A DNA stretch of 51,835 bases, from NCBI GenBank assembly GCA_002395135.1, contig DGWC01000072.1, positions 1 to 51,835 on the forward strand. Reading direction: 5' to 3'. Source of the DNA: Prevotella sp. UBA4268 (GTDB taxonomy: Bacteria > Bacteroidota > Bacteroidia > Bacteroidales > Bacteroidaceae). Both the position numbers and the translations under genes were made by a program. The notes below the pieces were generated by a model. It did not search any database. It was not told the DNA's origin and was given only the letters and a program-made list of their open reading frames with translations. Positions 31,632-39,695 of this stretch are shown here, piece after piece (position 1 is the first letter of the stretch; each line of letters starts with the position of its first letter).

Positions 31632-34600
31632 TTACATTCCCACACGCAGTGTCAGCGTGAACTGTTTTGGCAATGGCACGGCCACACCACCGGTGTTGTA
31701 GAACTCAGGATCCTGACCATTGAGTTTCTTGTCGGCATAGAGCAAGAAGAGGTTGGTGGCCTGTAGTTTCAAAGAGAGGTTGTTAAGTTTCAGGGAATTT
31801 ACGAGCGATCTCGGGAATTCGTAACCCAGCGACACTTCCTTCAGACGGATGAAGTCGCCCTTGGCGATGCGCTCTGTACTATAGTTGTATGCGTTGTAGG
31901 CATAACTCAGATCAGAGTCGTTCTCATTCTGACGGCTGGATGCAATAACCGGAATGGTGGTGAAGTTCTCATCACCAGGAATCATCCAGCGGTTGGCAAA
32001 CTCTTTTGGCATGGAGTTGAGGTCGTTGTAACGGTTCTTGAACACGGGGTCGAGACGCACCACGTTGCCGAATGAGTAAGTCAGGAACACGTTCAGTGAC
32101 AATCCCTTGTACTTGAAGATGTTTCCAAACGATCCGACGTCGGTGGGATCCACGCTTCCGCTGTACTCCAGGAAGCCCATCTTCTCCTTGTCGCGGGTCT
32201 GGAAATAGATACCCGTGGTGGTGACTTCACCATTCTGATCGAGGAAGGTGGGAAGACCTTCGTTGTTCAGTCCGCGGAACGGGATGGAGAACAGCGAGCG
32301 CACGGGATAGCCTTCGAGTGCGAATCCGGAACCGCTGACGAGGTCGATGACGCGCTGGATGTTCTCAAGTTCGGTCACTTCGTTGTGAGTGTGTGAATAG
32401 ATGAAGTTTGTGGTCCATGTGAAGTTCTGAGTCTTGATGTTGGTGGTACTGATAGAAAGTTCCATACCGTTAGACTTCATCGATGCCACGTTACCGTATT
32501 TTCTTCCACCCATCTGGGTGTTCACAATACCAATCAGGTCGTAGTTGTTACGCTTGTACCAGTCGAACTCCACGTTGATGCGGTTGTCAAGGAATCCCAA
32601 CTGCACGCCGAGGTTCAACTCGTGCTTCTTCTCGAAGGTCAACTCACCGTTTGCGCGGTCTTCTTCTTCCAGTCCGCTCTCACGAAGTCCTGCTGACGGA
32701 CGCCAGGGATTGTAACTGGCAATAACGGGCAGTGAGTTGGTAACCCACGACGGGCCGCTCTCGGCGGTCAGCGAGTAGGATGCTTTCAGGGTGGCATGGG
32801 TCAGGGCTCTCTTGAATACCTTTTCGAACCAGGGCTCCTCGTGAGCGTTCCATGCACCGGAAACGTTCCATGTGGGCAGCCAGCGTGCCTTGGTAGCCTT
32901 ACCCAGACGGTTGCTACCCTCATAGCGGAGCGTGCCGTTGATGGTGTAGCGGCCTTTATAAGAATAGGTGGCCGTTCCGAAGAAGGCAGCGCGGCGCTCA
33001 TGGGTGTTGCTCAGTGTGAAGTAGTCGGTATTGTCCTCTGCACCCTTCTTGAACACCTCATAGGCATAGTTGGCAATTTCGCCGAGGCTGTACTGCATAC
33101 CCCAACCGCGGAACCAGTCGGCCGTACGGTCGATGCTGTTGATTTCCGTACCGCCATAGAGGTTTACGATATGGTTGTTGGCATATACGTCGTTGTAACT
33201 TGCCGTGGCACGGAAGTCCCAGGCATCCATCTTGTTGGTATGCTTGTTCATGATACCTCCGTTAGGCAGGATGGTTACAGGCACGGCGAACATGTCGTCG
33301 GGGTCGGTATAAAGATAGCGGTTGTTGTTGCGGATGGTGGTATTGTCCATGGCGCGGTAGGCGTTGGCCTGGTTAGAGTCGTCGCAAATGCTGTGGTTGC
33401 GGGTGGCCTGGTTGTATTTGAAAGAACCGAGCACGCCTAATTCCACTTGCTTGATGGGCTTGTATTTCAACTCACCCTGCACGCGGATGTCGAACACATC
33501 GAGGTTGATGTAGTTGTTCTCCAACTCGTGAAGGATGTTGAACGGTGCGTAGTTACGCGTATAGAACGTGTTCACGTCGAGCGCGCGGCTCGTATTCAAA
33601 GCATAAGAATACGGGTTGATGTCGAATGAACGGTTCACGGCACCTGACACCACATCCAACTCTGAGTTCAAGGTTCCCGGAGCCTTCTGCTTACGGAAAC
33701 TGGAGTTGGCAATCATGTTGAACGTCAATTTCTTGGTAAGGTTGAACGAGTTGTTCAGGTTGGCTGTGTAGCGCTCCACTTTCGACTGCTTGGTCCATCC
33801 CGGGTCGAACATGGCCGAAACAGATGCGTAGGTCTGAGCACGCTCGGTTCCCGTTGAGATGCTTACAGAATGGTTGTGCATCACAGAGTTAGAGAACAGT
33901 TCGTCAAACCAGTCGGTGTTCCTGTACTCAGCCTGGCGCAGATAGTCGGCGCGGGCCTCGTTGGTGTTGGCCAGTGCATACTGACCGGTCTTCGGGTCGT
34001 ATTGGCCCATCAACTGATACATCTTTCCGTAGACACCGCTTGATGCGCTGTTGGCAATTTCTGCATAGTTGAGGTATCCCTTCTGCTGCATCTCCTGGTA
34101 GATACTCATCTGGTCCTGAGAGTTCATGATGTTGAACGTGGAATAAGATGGCACCAGACGCATGGTGTACTCACCCGTATAGTTGATGCGAGCCTGTCCC
34201 TGCTTACCCTTCTTCGTGGTGATGACAATCACACCGGCCATGGCGCGGGCACCGTAGATAGAGGTAGCGGAACCGTCCTTCAGAATGTCGAAGGTCTCGA
34301 TATCGTCAGAGTTCAGTCCGGCAATAGCAGAAGAAATCAGCGTATTGGCATCACCGCTCGACAGGTCGTCGGCACTAACATCGGTCACATCTTCCATGAT
34401 GACACCGTCGACCACCCACAAAGGCTTGGAGTTACCATAAATAGAGGTGGCACCACGCACGCGAATCTTCGGAGCCGTACCGAATGTACCAGACACGTTC
34501 TGCACTGACACACCGGCAGCGCGGCCTTCGAGCGAGCGAGAAATATCTGCCATACCGTCTATCTTGGCATCACTGGCGTTGATTTTTGTGGATGCACCCG

Positions 34601-34943
34601 TAAACAAGCGCTTGTCCACCTTCTGCATACCCGTTACCACCACTTCTTCGAGAGCGGTAGCATCGCCACGCAGGGTGATTTTCATGGTCTTCGTTGCTTT
34701 TACTTCCTGCTTGTCATAACCGATGTAGGAAATCACAAGCGTCTTACCTAATGCGTTGTCGATGGTGAAGTTTCCGTCCACGTCGGTGATTACACCCTTG
34801 GACGAGCCCTTCAGCGTGATGGAGGCTCCAATGATGGGTTCTCCGTTCTCATCGACAACAGTTCCCTGCACGCGGTTTCCCTGCGCCAAGGCTGTCACTG
34901 TGGCCATAAGCACACAGATGAGAGTTAATAAGAACTTCTTCAT
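31632..34943 (-). CDS. SusC/RagA family TonB-dependent transporter
   Basis: An outer-membrane TonB-dependent channel of 1103 aa. After the signal peptide (MKKFLLTLICVLMATVTALAQ) comes a carboxypeptidase-D-like domain (VQGTVVDENGEPIIGAS), the TonB box region (LEEVVVTGMQ), a plug with the SusC signature (FDILKDGSATSIYGARAMAGVIVITTK) and a 22-strand barrel ending with aromatic-poor LTLRVGM. The frame opens at 34985; ATG 34943 is used because it starts the signal peptide. It imports the substrate presented by the SusD partner using TonB energy. Promoter at 35091-35122 gives a leader of about 140 nt. Confidence 0.94.
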   Translation of the reverse strand: MKKFLLTLICVLMATVTALAQGNRVQGTVVDENGEPIIGASITLKGSSKGVITDVDGNFTIDNALGKTLVISYIGYDKQEVKATKTMKITLRGDATALEEVVVTGMQKVDKRLFTGASTKINASDAKIDGMADISRSLEGRAAGVSVQNVSGTFGTAPKIRVRGATSIYGNSKPLWVVDGVIMEDVTDVSADDLSSGDANTLISSAIAGLNSDDIETFDILKDGSATSIYGARAMAGVIVITTKKGKQGQARINYTGEYTMRLVPSYSTFNIMNSQDQMSIYQEMQQKGYLNYAEIANSASSGVYGKMYQLMGQYDPKTGQYALANTNEARADYLRQAEYRNTDWFDELFSNSVMHNHSVSISTGTERAQTYASVSAMFDPGWTKQSKVERYTANLNNSFNLTKKLTFNMIANSSFRKQKAPGTLNSELDVVSGAVNRSFDINPYSYALNTSRALDVNTFYTRNYAPFNILHELENNYINLDVFDIRVQGELKYKPIKQVELGVLGSFKYNQATRNHSICDDSNQANAYRAMDNTTIRNNNRYLYTDPDDMFAVPVTILPNGGIMNKHTNKMDAWDFRATASYNDVYANNHIVNLYGGTEINSIDRTADWFRGWGMQYSLGEIANYAYEVFKKGAEDNTDYFTLSNTHERRAAFFGTATYSYKGRYTINGTLRYEGSNRLGKATKARWLPTWNVSGAWNAHEEPWFEKVFKRALTHATLKASYSLTAESGPSWVTNSLPVIASYNPWRPSAGLRESGLEEEDRANGELTFEKKHELNLGVQLGFLDNRINVEFDWYKRNNYDLIGIVNTQMGGRKYGNVASMKSNGMELSISTTNIKTQNFTWTTNFIYSHTHNEVTELENIQRVIDLVSGSGFALEGYPVRSLFSIPFRGLNNEGLPTFLDQNGEVTTTGIYFQTRDKEKMGFLEYSGSVDPTDVGSFGNIFKYKGLSLNVFLTYSFGNVVRLDPVFKNRYNDLNSMPKEFANRWMIPGDENFTTIPVIASSRQNENDSDLSYAYNAYNYSTERIAKGDFIRLKEVSLGYEFPRSLVNSLKLNNLSLKLQATNLFLLYADKKLNGQDPEFYNTGGVAVPLPKQFTLTLRVGM

Positions 34944-34960
34944 AAGCGATTTTTTGTATG

Positions 34961-34977
34961 TTAATGATGAAATAAAT
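34961..34977. repeat. Left arm of a 17-bp inverted repeat flanking the SusC promoter
   Basis: TTAATGATGAAATAAAT, the exact reverse complement of 35284-35300. The 306 bp between the arms contain the SusC promoter. It could be a recombination site of an invertible promoter or a shared leader element. Confidence 0.55.
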
Positions 34978-35090
34978 GATATCACTCCGTCCGTGTAAAA
35001 TGTAAATTCTTCAGGTATTAGCGTTTCATTTCCGCTTCCCTGTGATGGGATTTATAGCGTTTTTTTATTTCTGTTTTTAAAAACATTTTG

Positions 35091-35122
35091 CAAATGTAGG
35101 CATAAATTTTATTAAATCCAAA
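35091..35122 (-). promoter_or_regulatory. Promoter of the five-gene SusC operon
   Basis: On the minus strand TTTG (35122-35119), 20 nt, then TACATTTG (35098-35091): a good Bacteroidetes promoter about 148 bp upstream of ATG 34943. The surrounding 34978-35283 is AT-rich and non-coding. Confidence 0.65.
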
Positions 35123-35283
35123 TATTTTTTGCAAAAAATTGCCTTTTCCTCAAAAAAACATTAATTCGGGCTGGTTTTTATCAAGTATGTTTCAATTTTT
35201 CGCAAAACACTTTCTCTATGTTACAATTTTTGCAATTTCTCCCATTTATTCGAAGAATTTGCAGCGATTATGCATCTGACTGT

Positions 35284-35300
35284 ATTTATTTCATCATTAA
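35284..35300. repeat. Right arm of the 17-bp inverted repeat
   Basis: ATTTATTTCATCATTAA; perfect partner of 34961-34977. A third, partial copy (ATTTCATCATTAAAA) lies at 35342-35356 in direct orientation, just before the truncated lipoprotein gene; CATAAGCGAT also occurs at both 34941-34950 and 35305-35314. Confidence 0.55.
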
Positions 35301-35366
35301 AAGACATAAGCGATAAATGTTTTGTGATGTTAAACTCATTCATTTCATCATTAAAACAGAAGTGAC

Positions 35367-35703
35367 ATGAAAAAGTTTATATATTTAATGCTGCTGGCAT
35401 GCCCGCTGATTATCGCTTCATGCGGTGACGACGATCTAGACAGTAACAGCATTTTCGATACCAGTGCCATCAAGAGAACTGATTTCGATAACTGGCTTCT
35501 GGAAAACTACTCCAAGCCCTAGGGGTGGTCTCGATTTCGGAGCAAAAGCCAACGGCGAGGATCAGATGACGTATACAATCGTGGGATGGGTCGGTAACGA
35601 CGCACAGAAGGGCAATGCCAGTTACTACTGGAACAGCAAGGATGCCGACGGGAATACCTACTTCCCGTATTTAGCCCATAGTGTAGAGAGAACCCATGTT
35701 TGA
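35367..35703 (+). pseudogene. Truncated HExxH-type lipoprotein gene fused to an unrelated fragment
   Basis: From ATG 35367 there are 51 codons to TAG 35520: a lipoprotein signal (MKKFIYLMLLACPLIIASCG) and then IKRTDFDNWLLENYSKP, which resembles the start of the intact HExxH lipoprotein in the operon on the other strand (YRKNAFDRWLEENFRNP). The rest of that protein, including HExxH, is missing. Immediately after, in the +1 frame, a 60-codon open stretch (GGLDFGAKANGEDQMTYTIV ... YLAHSVERTHV) of a different, unrecognised protein ends at 35703. The simplest reading is a deletion that joined the 5' end of one lipoprotein gene to the inside of another. The short 51-aa lipoprotein could still be made. 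Confidence 0.6.
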
Positions 35704-35852
35704 GACAGTAGATTAGGATATACAAAAATACAAAAAAATATCGTCACAGCCAAACCGATTAGCAAACAATAACAAACTTCAAATTCGCCGATACAAAACA
35801 CTTATACATAGATAAATAAATTCAAGTTTCGCATTCGCTCAACTTCTTTGTA

Positions 35853-35995
35853 GTTCATAGTTCATGGTTCATAGTTCATAGTTAAGTAGTCAGTAGTCGG
35901 TGTTAAGAAGTGAAGTAGTGAAGCCATTACTTGGTTTGCTGATATTTTGTCTCCAGACATTTGGCTTTAACTACTTAACTACTTTCTACTTAACT
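35853..35995. repeat. GTTCATA heptad repeats and GTTAAGTAG inverted copies
   Basis: Four tandem heptads (GTTCATA or GTTCATG) at 35853-35880 run into GTTAAGTAG (35881-35889); inverted CTACTTAAC occurs at 35971-35979 and 35986-35994. The same composite sits at 48745-48812. Between 35704 and 36151 no gene is seen. Confidence 0.6.
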
Positions 35996-36151
35996 ACTTC
36001 AGAAACTTGAGTTAATAAACTCTATTTAACACATCTCTCGGCGCTCGCTCCGCCGCCTCTTACAGCCGATCTCCCCGTGGGCAGCAGACATAGCGTTTGT
36101 GTTAGCGTGAATCAAATATTTTTACCCCAATTTAGATAATCCCAATAAGAA

Positions 36152-36185
36152 AACACCGGGATAGCCGTTGGGGCATCCCGGTGTT
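36152..36185 (-). terminator. Terminator of the tricorn-like protease gene
   Basis: Perfect 11-bp stem (AACACCGGGAT / ATCCCGGTGTT) with a 12-nt loop; on the minus strand it is followed by TTTTCTTATT. It lies 48 bp beyond the stop codon. Confidence 0.75.
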
Positions 36186-36233
36186 CGCATAGGATTCTCC
36201 TGCCAGAAAAACCTTCGCAATTGTTGTAATTCA

Positions 36234-39200
36234 TTACTTCATCATCTCTTCCACGGCTCGCTCCAACTGACGGTCGTTGCCTGACAGATAATCTTCAGGT
36301 GTGTTGTACACCTCAATATCGGGCATCAGTTGATTGTTTTCGCCATATTTGCCGCGCATATCCATGCATCCCACCTGCGGGATGCCAAACACCAAACTGC
36401 TGTCTATCAGCGTTTCCCACCACACGGCAGTCATTGTTCCGGCAACTGGCGTGCCGATGAGTTTGCCTATGCCGAGTTCTTTGTATACCCACGGGAATCC
36501 ATGTCCGTTGCTATAGTCGTCTTCGCACATTAATACGCACGATGGCTTCACCCATTTGTTGTATGGATCGCGGCCTACATATTTGCCGTGAGGCACGAAA
36601 CTCTGGTATTGGCGACCGCTCAGTAAGGTGCAAAGGTCGTCGTGCAGCCATCCACCACCGTTGTGACGCTCGTCCACTATCACGGCTTTGCAGTTGCGGT
36701 TCTTGTCGCTCAGCAGTTCGCGATAAACGGTGCGGAAACTCTCGCTGTCCATTGCCTTGACGTGAACATAGGCTATCTGGCCGCCCGAGAGTCGTTCCAC
36801 CGTTTCGCGGTTTCTGTCAACCCATCGCTTGTAGAGCAGTTCCTGCTGAGCCGACCGTGTGATAGCCTTCACATTTACGTCGAAATGCTTTCCGTTAGCA
36901 GGGTCGAACACGGAGATGCGCAGTGGCTTTCCTGCCTTTCCGTCGAGCATCCATGTGTAGTCTTCGTTTGCACGGATTGGGTTTCCGTCGATTTTCTCAA
37001 TGATGCATCCGGGTTTCACGCCTGTTTTCTTGATGGCAAAGGGTCCTCGGTTGACGACTTCCTCCACGCGAAGGCCGTCGCCTTGATAACTTTCGTCGAA
37101 AAAGAGACCGAGTGCAGCCGTCTTCAGGGCAGCACCACTGGCACTGAATCGTGCGCCGGTGTGCGATGCGTTCAGTTCGCCGAGCATTTCACTGAGCATG
37201 TCGCGGAAGTCGTAGTTGTTGTTGATGTATGGCAGGAAACGCTCATAGTTTTCTTTTTGGGCTTCCCAGTCAACGCCGTGGAGATCTTCCACGTAGAATT
37301 TGTCTTTCACCTGCTGCCAGATGTGGTTGAATATATACTGCCTTTCCTCGTAGGGGCGGTAGTTGAAAGGAGCCTCGAAGGCAATGGTTTCCGGCTTTCC
37401 TTTGCCCAGATCAATCTTCTTGATGCCTCGCGTCGTGCAGAGGAAGAGATTCTTTTTCGCCTTGTCGGTTTTTAGATTTCCCCTGCCTACGTCTTTGAGC
37501 ACGATTTCAGTCTTGTTTTCTCTCAAATCATGCTTCCAGAGATCCATTCCTCCCTCGAAAGCAGCCTGATAATATAAGGTGTCACCGCCTGCGGAGAGCA
37601 CGGCATCGCCCAGACGGGAGGAGTTCACGGTGAGCCTGACAATGCGGTCACGGCAGTTCTCCAGATCGAAAGTCAGTGCCGGTTCACTTTTTTTCGCATC
37701 GTCGGCATGGGCTTTCTTGTTGGCGGTTTGTTTCTTGTCCTTGCTGCTGGCAGGCTTTCCAGCATTGTCAGACTCCTTCTTGTCGTTTTTCTTCTCCTTC
37801 TCAGCCTCTTCGAGCATCACTTTCTCTTCTTTGGTCATGGAGAAACGCTCATAGGCATCAAGGTCGAAGAACATGATATATACGTCGCTATTGGCTCCCC
37901 AACTGCCATGGCTTCGGTATCCGGCGCGATCGCTCTCAAAGATCATGGCTTTTCCGCCGAGCACCCATTTGCCGTTGCCTTCGTTGTAGCCGCTTTCCGT
38001 CAGATTGTGTACATCCCCGTTGTCAGAGGCACTTACCAGCGCGATGTCCTGGTTGTTCCATCCGCCGTTGCCGATATACGATGAGAGCAGCCAACGGCTG
38101 TCGGGACTCCACTCATACCATACGTCACCGTCGCTGTATGAGAAGATGTATTTGCCGTCCATCAGTGTGCGCACGGCTTTCGACTTAACGTCCACGGCGC
38201 GCAGGGTGCCACGGTCTTCAAGGAAGGCAATGCTTTTTCCGTCGGGACTGTATTTGGGCTGAATGGATGTGTGGCCTGTATTGGTGAGTTGAACCTCTTC
38301 CAGATCTGTGGCATAAGTAAACATTTTCTCCTCTTTGTTCTTGATAGAGGTCTGGAAAATCTTCCACATGCCGTTGCGTTCCGATGCATAGGCAATGCTT
38401 CTGCCGTCGGGCGCGAAGTCGATAGTGCGTTCCTGCTCGGGCGTGTCGGTTATTTGCTTGGTGGTCTTGTAGTCTACGGAGGTGACATATACATCGCCGT
38501 GCATTACGAAAGCCACCTCCTTGCCGTTGGGCGACACGCTGATTTCCGTGGCACCACTTGTTTTGATCTGCCGTTCCAGTTCTTTTTCCGAGCGGTCGGC
38601 CAGAATGCTGACGTTCACCTTCTGCGGTTCGCCGCCTTCGCGTGTGGTATAAATTTCTCCGTTATAGCCGTAGCAGACAGTGCCGTTGGCCGCCACGCTG
38701 AGGAAGCGCACAGGGTTGCCTTTGTGGTGAGTGATTTGTTGAGGTTGGTCGTTGCCGATGCTGCTTTTGTAGACGTTGAATGTGCCGTCTTGTTCGCTCA
38801 GATAATAGTAGTTGTGGCCGTCGGGAGCCCATCTTGGTGTGCGGTTTTCCCCGATGAAATGGGTGATTCTTGAATATTTTCCATTGCTTTTCAGCCAAAC
38901 ATCACGGGTGATGGAACTAGTGTGATGTTTGCGAAACGGATCCTCATAGCCCTTGATGTCGTGGAAAAGTATATCGCCCTTGGCATTGATGCTTAGGTCT
39001 TGCATGGGTAGTTCAGAGAAAAGGCGCGGCCTTCCGCCATTCGTGCCAATCTGATAAACCTGCGGAAATGAGCGGCTGTTAAAGAGAATCGACTTGGCCG
39101 TCGGCATGATGTTCGCCTCGAAGAGCACATGCTCGTTGTCAAGGAAGCAGAGAGGTGTCTCGTCGCCGCTGTCGGTGGTGAGACGCTTGGGTGTTCCGCC

Positions 39201-39494
39201 GTTGCGGTTGATGACATACACGTCGAGACTGCCTTCGCGGGCAGAGGAAAAGGCGATGCTTTTGCCGTCTGGACTCCACACAGGATAGGCATCATAGGCA
39301 GCATTCGATGTCAGTTGCCGCGCTTCTCCGCCACGTGAAGCCACGGTGAACAGGTCGCCTTTGTAGGAAAAAGCGATAGTAGACCCGTCTGGTGAAATAG
39401 TGCAAAAACGCATCCATAGCGGGTTCGTCTGTGCTGCTGCCCCAAGGGTTATCATCAGTGCAGTAATAATCATTAGTCTTTTCTTGATGTACAT
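36234..39494 (-). CDS. Tricorn-like S41 family peptidase
   Basis: A 1086-aa secreted protease with signal peptide (ending LGAAAQ). The N-terminal half holds PD40/WD40-like beta-propeller repeats (ISPDGSTIAFSYKGD, WSPDGKSIAFSSAREG, FAPDGRSIAYASERNG, YSPDGKSIAFLEDRG), then a lysine-rich, probably disordered insert at about 560-610 (KEKKNDKKESDNAGK). The C-terminal half has the tricorn core (ELNASHTGARF with the His), a PDZ domain at about 800-880 (GLRVEEVVNRGPF ... IIEKIDGNPI) and the S41 catalytic domain with DERHNGGGW and the serine in CEDDYSNGHGFPW (about residue 994). It is likely periplasmic and degrades peptides. Single gene with its own promoter and terminator. Confidence 0.93.
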   Translation of the reverse strand: MYIKKRLMIITALMITLGAAAQTNPLWMRFCTISPDGSTIAFSYKGDLFTVASRGGEARQLTSNAAYDAYPVWSPDGKSIAFSSAREGSLDVYVINRNGGTPKRLTTDSGDETPLCFLDNEHVLFEANIMPTAKSILFNSRSFPQVYQIGTNGGRPRLFSELPMQDLSINAKGDILFHDIKGYEDPFRKHHTSSITRDVWLKSNGKYSRITHFIGENRTPRWAPDGHNYYYLSEQDGTFNVYKSSIGNDQPQQITHHKGNPVRFLSVAANGTVCYGYNGEIYTTREGGEPQKVNVSILADRSEKELERQIKTSGATEISVSPNGKEVAFVMHGDVYVTSVDYKTTKQITDTPEQERTIDFAPDGRSIAYASERNGMWKIFQTSIKNKEEKMFTYATDLEEVQLTNTGHTSIQPKYSPDGKSIAFLEDRGTLRAVDVKSKAVRTLMDGKYIFSYSDGDVWYEWSPDSRWLLSSYIGNGGWNNQDIALVSASDNGDVHNLTESGYNEGNGKWVLGGKAMIFESDRAGYRSHGSWGANSDVYIMFFDLDAYERFSMTKEEKVMLEEAEKEKKNDKKESDNAGKPASSKDKKQTANKKAHADDAKKSEPALTFDLENCRDRIVRLTVNSSRLGDAVLSAGGDTLYYQAAFEGGMDLWKHDLRENKTEIVLKDVGRGNLKTDKAKKNLFLCTTRGIKKIDLGKGKPETIAFEAPFNYRPYEERQYIFNHIWQQVKDKFYVEDLHGVDWEAQKENYERFLPYINNNYDFRDMLSEMLGELNASHTGARFSASGAALKTAALGLFFDESYQGDGLRVEEVVNRGPFAIKKTGVKPGCIIEKIDGNPIRANEDYTWMLDGKAGKPLRISVFDPANGKHFDVNVKAITRSAQQELLYKRWVDRNRETVERLSGGQIAYVHVKAMDSESFRTVYRELLSDKNRNCKAVIVDERHNGGGWLHDDLCTLLSGRQYQSFVPHGKYVGRDPYNKWVKPSCVLMCEDDYSNGHGFPWVYKELGIGKLIGTPVAGTMTAVWWETLIDSSLVFGIPQVGCMDMRGKYGENNQLMPDIEVYNTPEDYLSGNDRQLERAVEEMMK

Positions 39495-39527
39495 AGTTGA
39501 TAGATTGCCTTTTAGTTATTATGGATG

Positions 39528-39535
39528 CAAAGATA
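39528..39535 (-). promoter_or_regulatory. Promoter -7 element for the tricorn-like protease
   Basis: Minus strand TATCTTTG, exact TAnnTTTG, 33 nt upstream of ATG 39494. Confidence 0.6.
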
Positions 39536-39598
39536 GTAGATTTGTTTCAAACCGCCAACTTTATAGGTTTGTAATTGTGTTTTTGTGCATTCACATGA

Positions 39599-39628
39599 AG
39601 AAGGCCGGCAAGGGTATGCCGGCCTTCT
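39599..39628 (-). terminator. Hairpin at the end of the xylan operon
   Basis: Perfect 11-bp GC-rich stem (AGAAGGCCGGC / GCCGGCCTTCT) with an 8-nt loop, 67 bp beyond the GH10 stop. The T-tract after it is poor (CTTCATG), so termination may be partial. Confidence 0.5.
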
Positions 39629-39695
39629 GGGAGTGTGCTGCTGCCTATGAGTGTTTGTCTCAGGGACAGCAGGCTGTGTGTGATGGAGAAAAACG

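Noticed and set aside
35704..36233. Search for tRNA or other RNA genes in the long gaps
   Set aside because: No cloverleaf arms, CCA-ready ends or GTTCRA loops were found in this or the other gaps.
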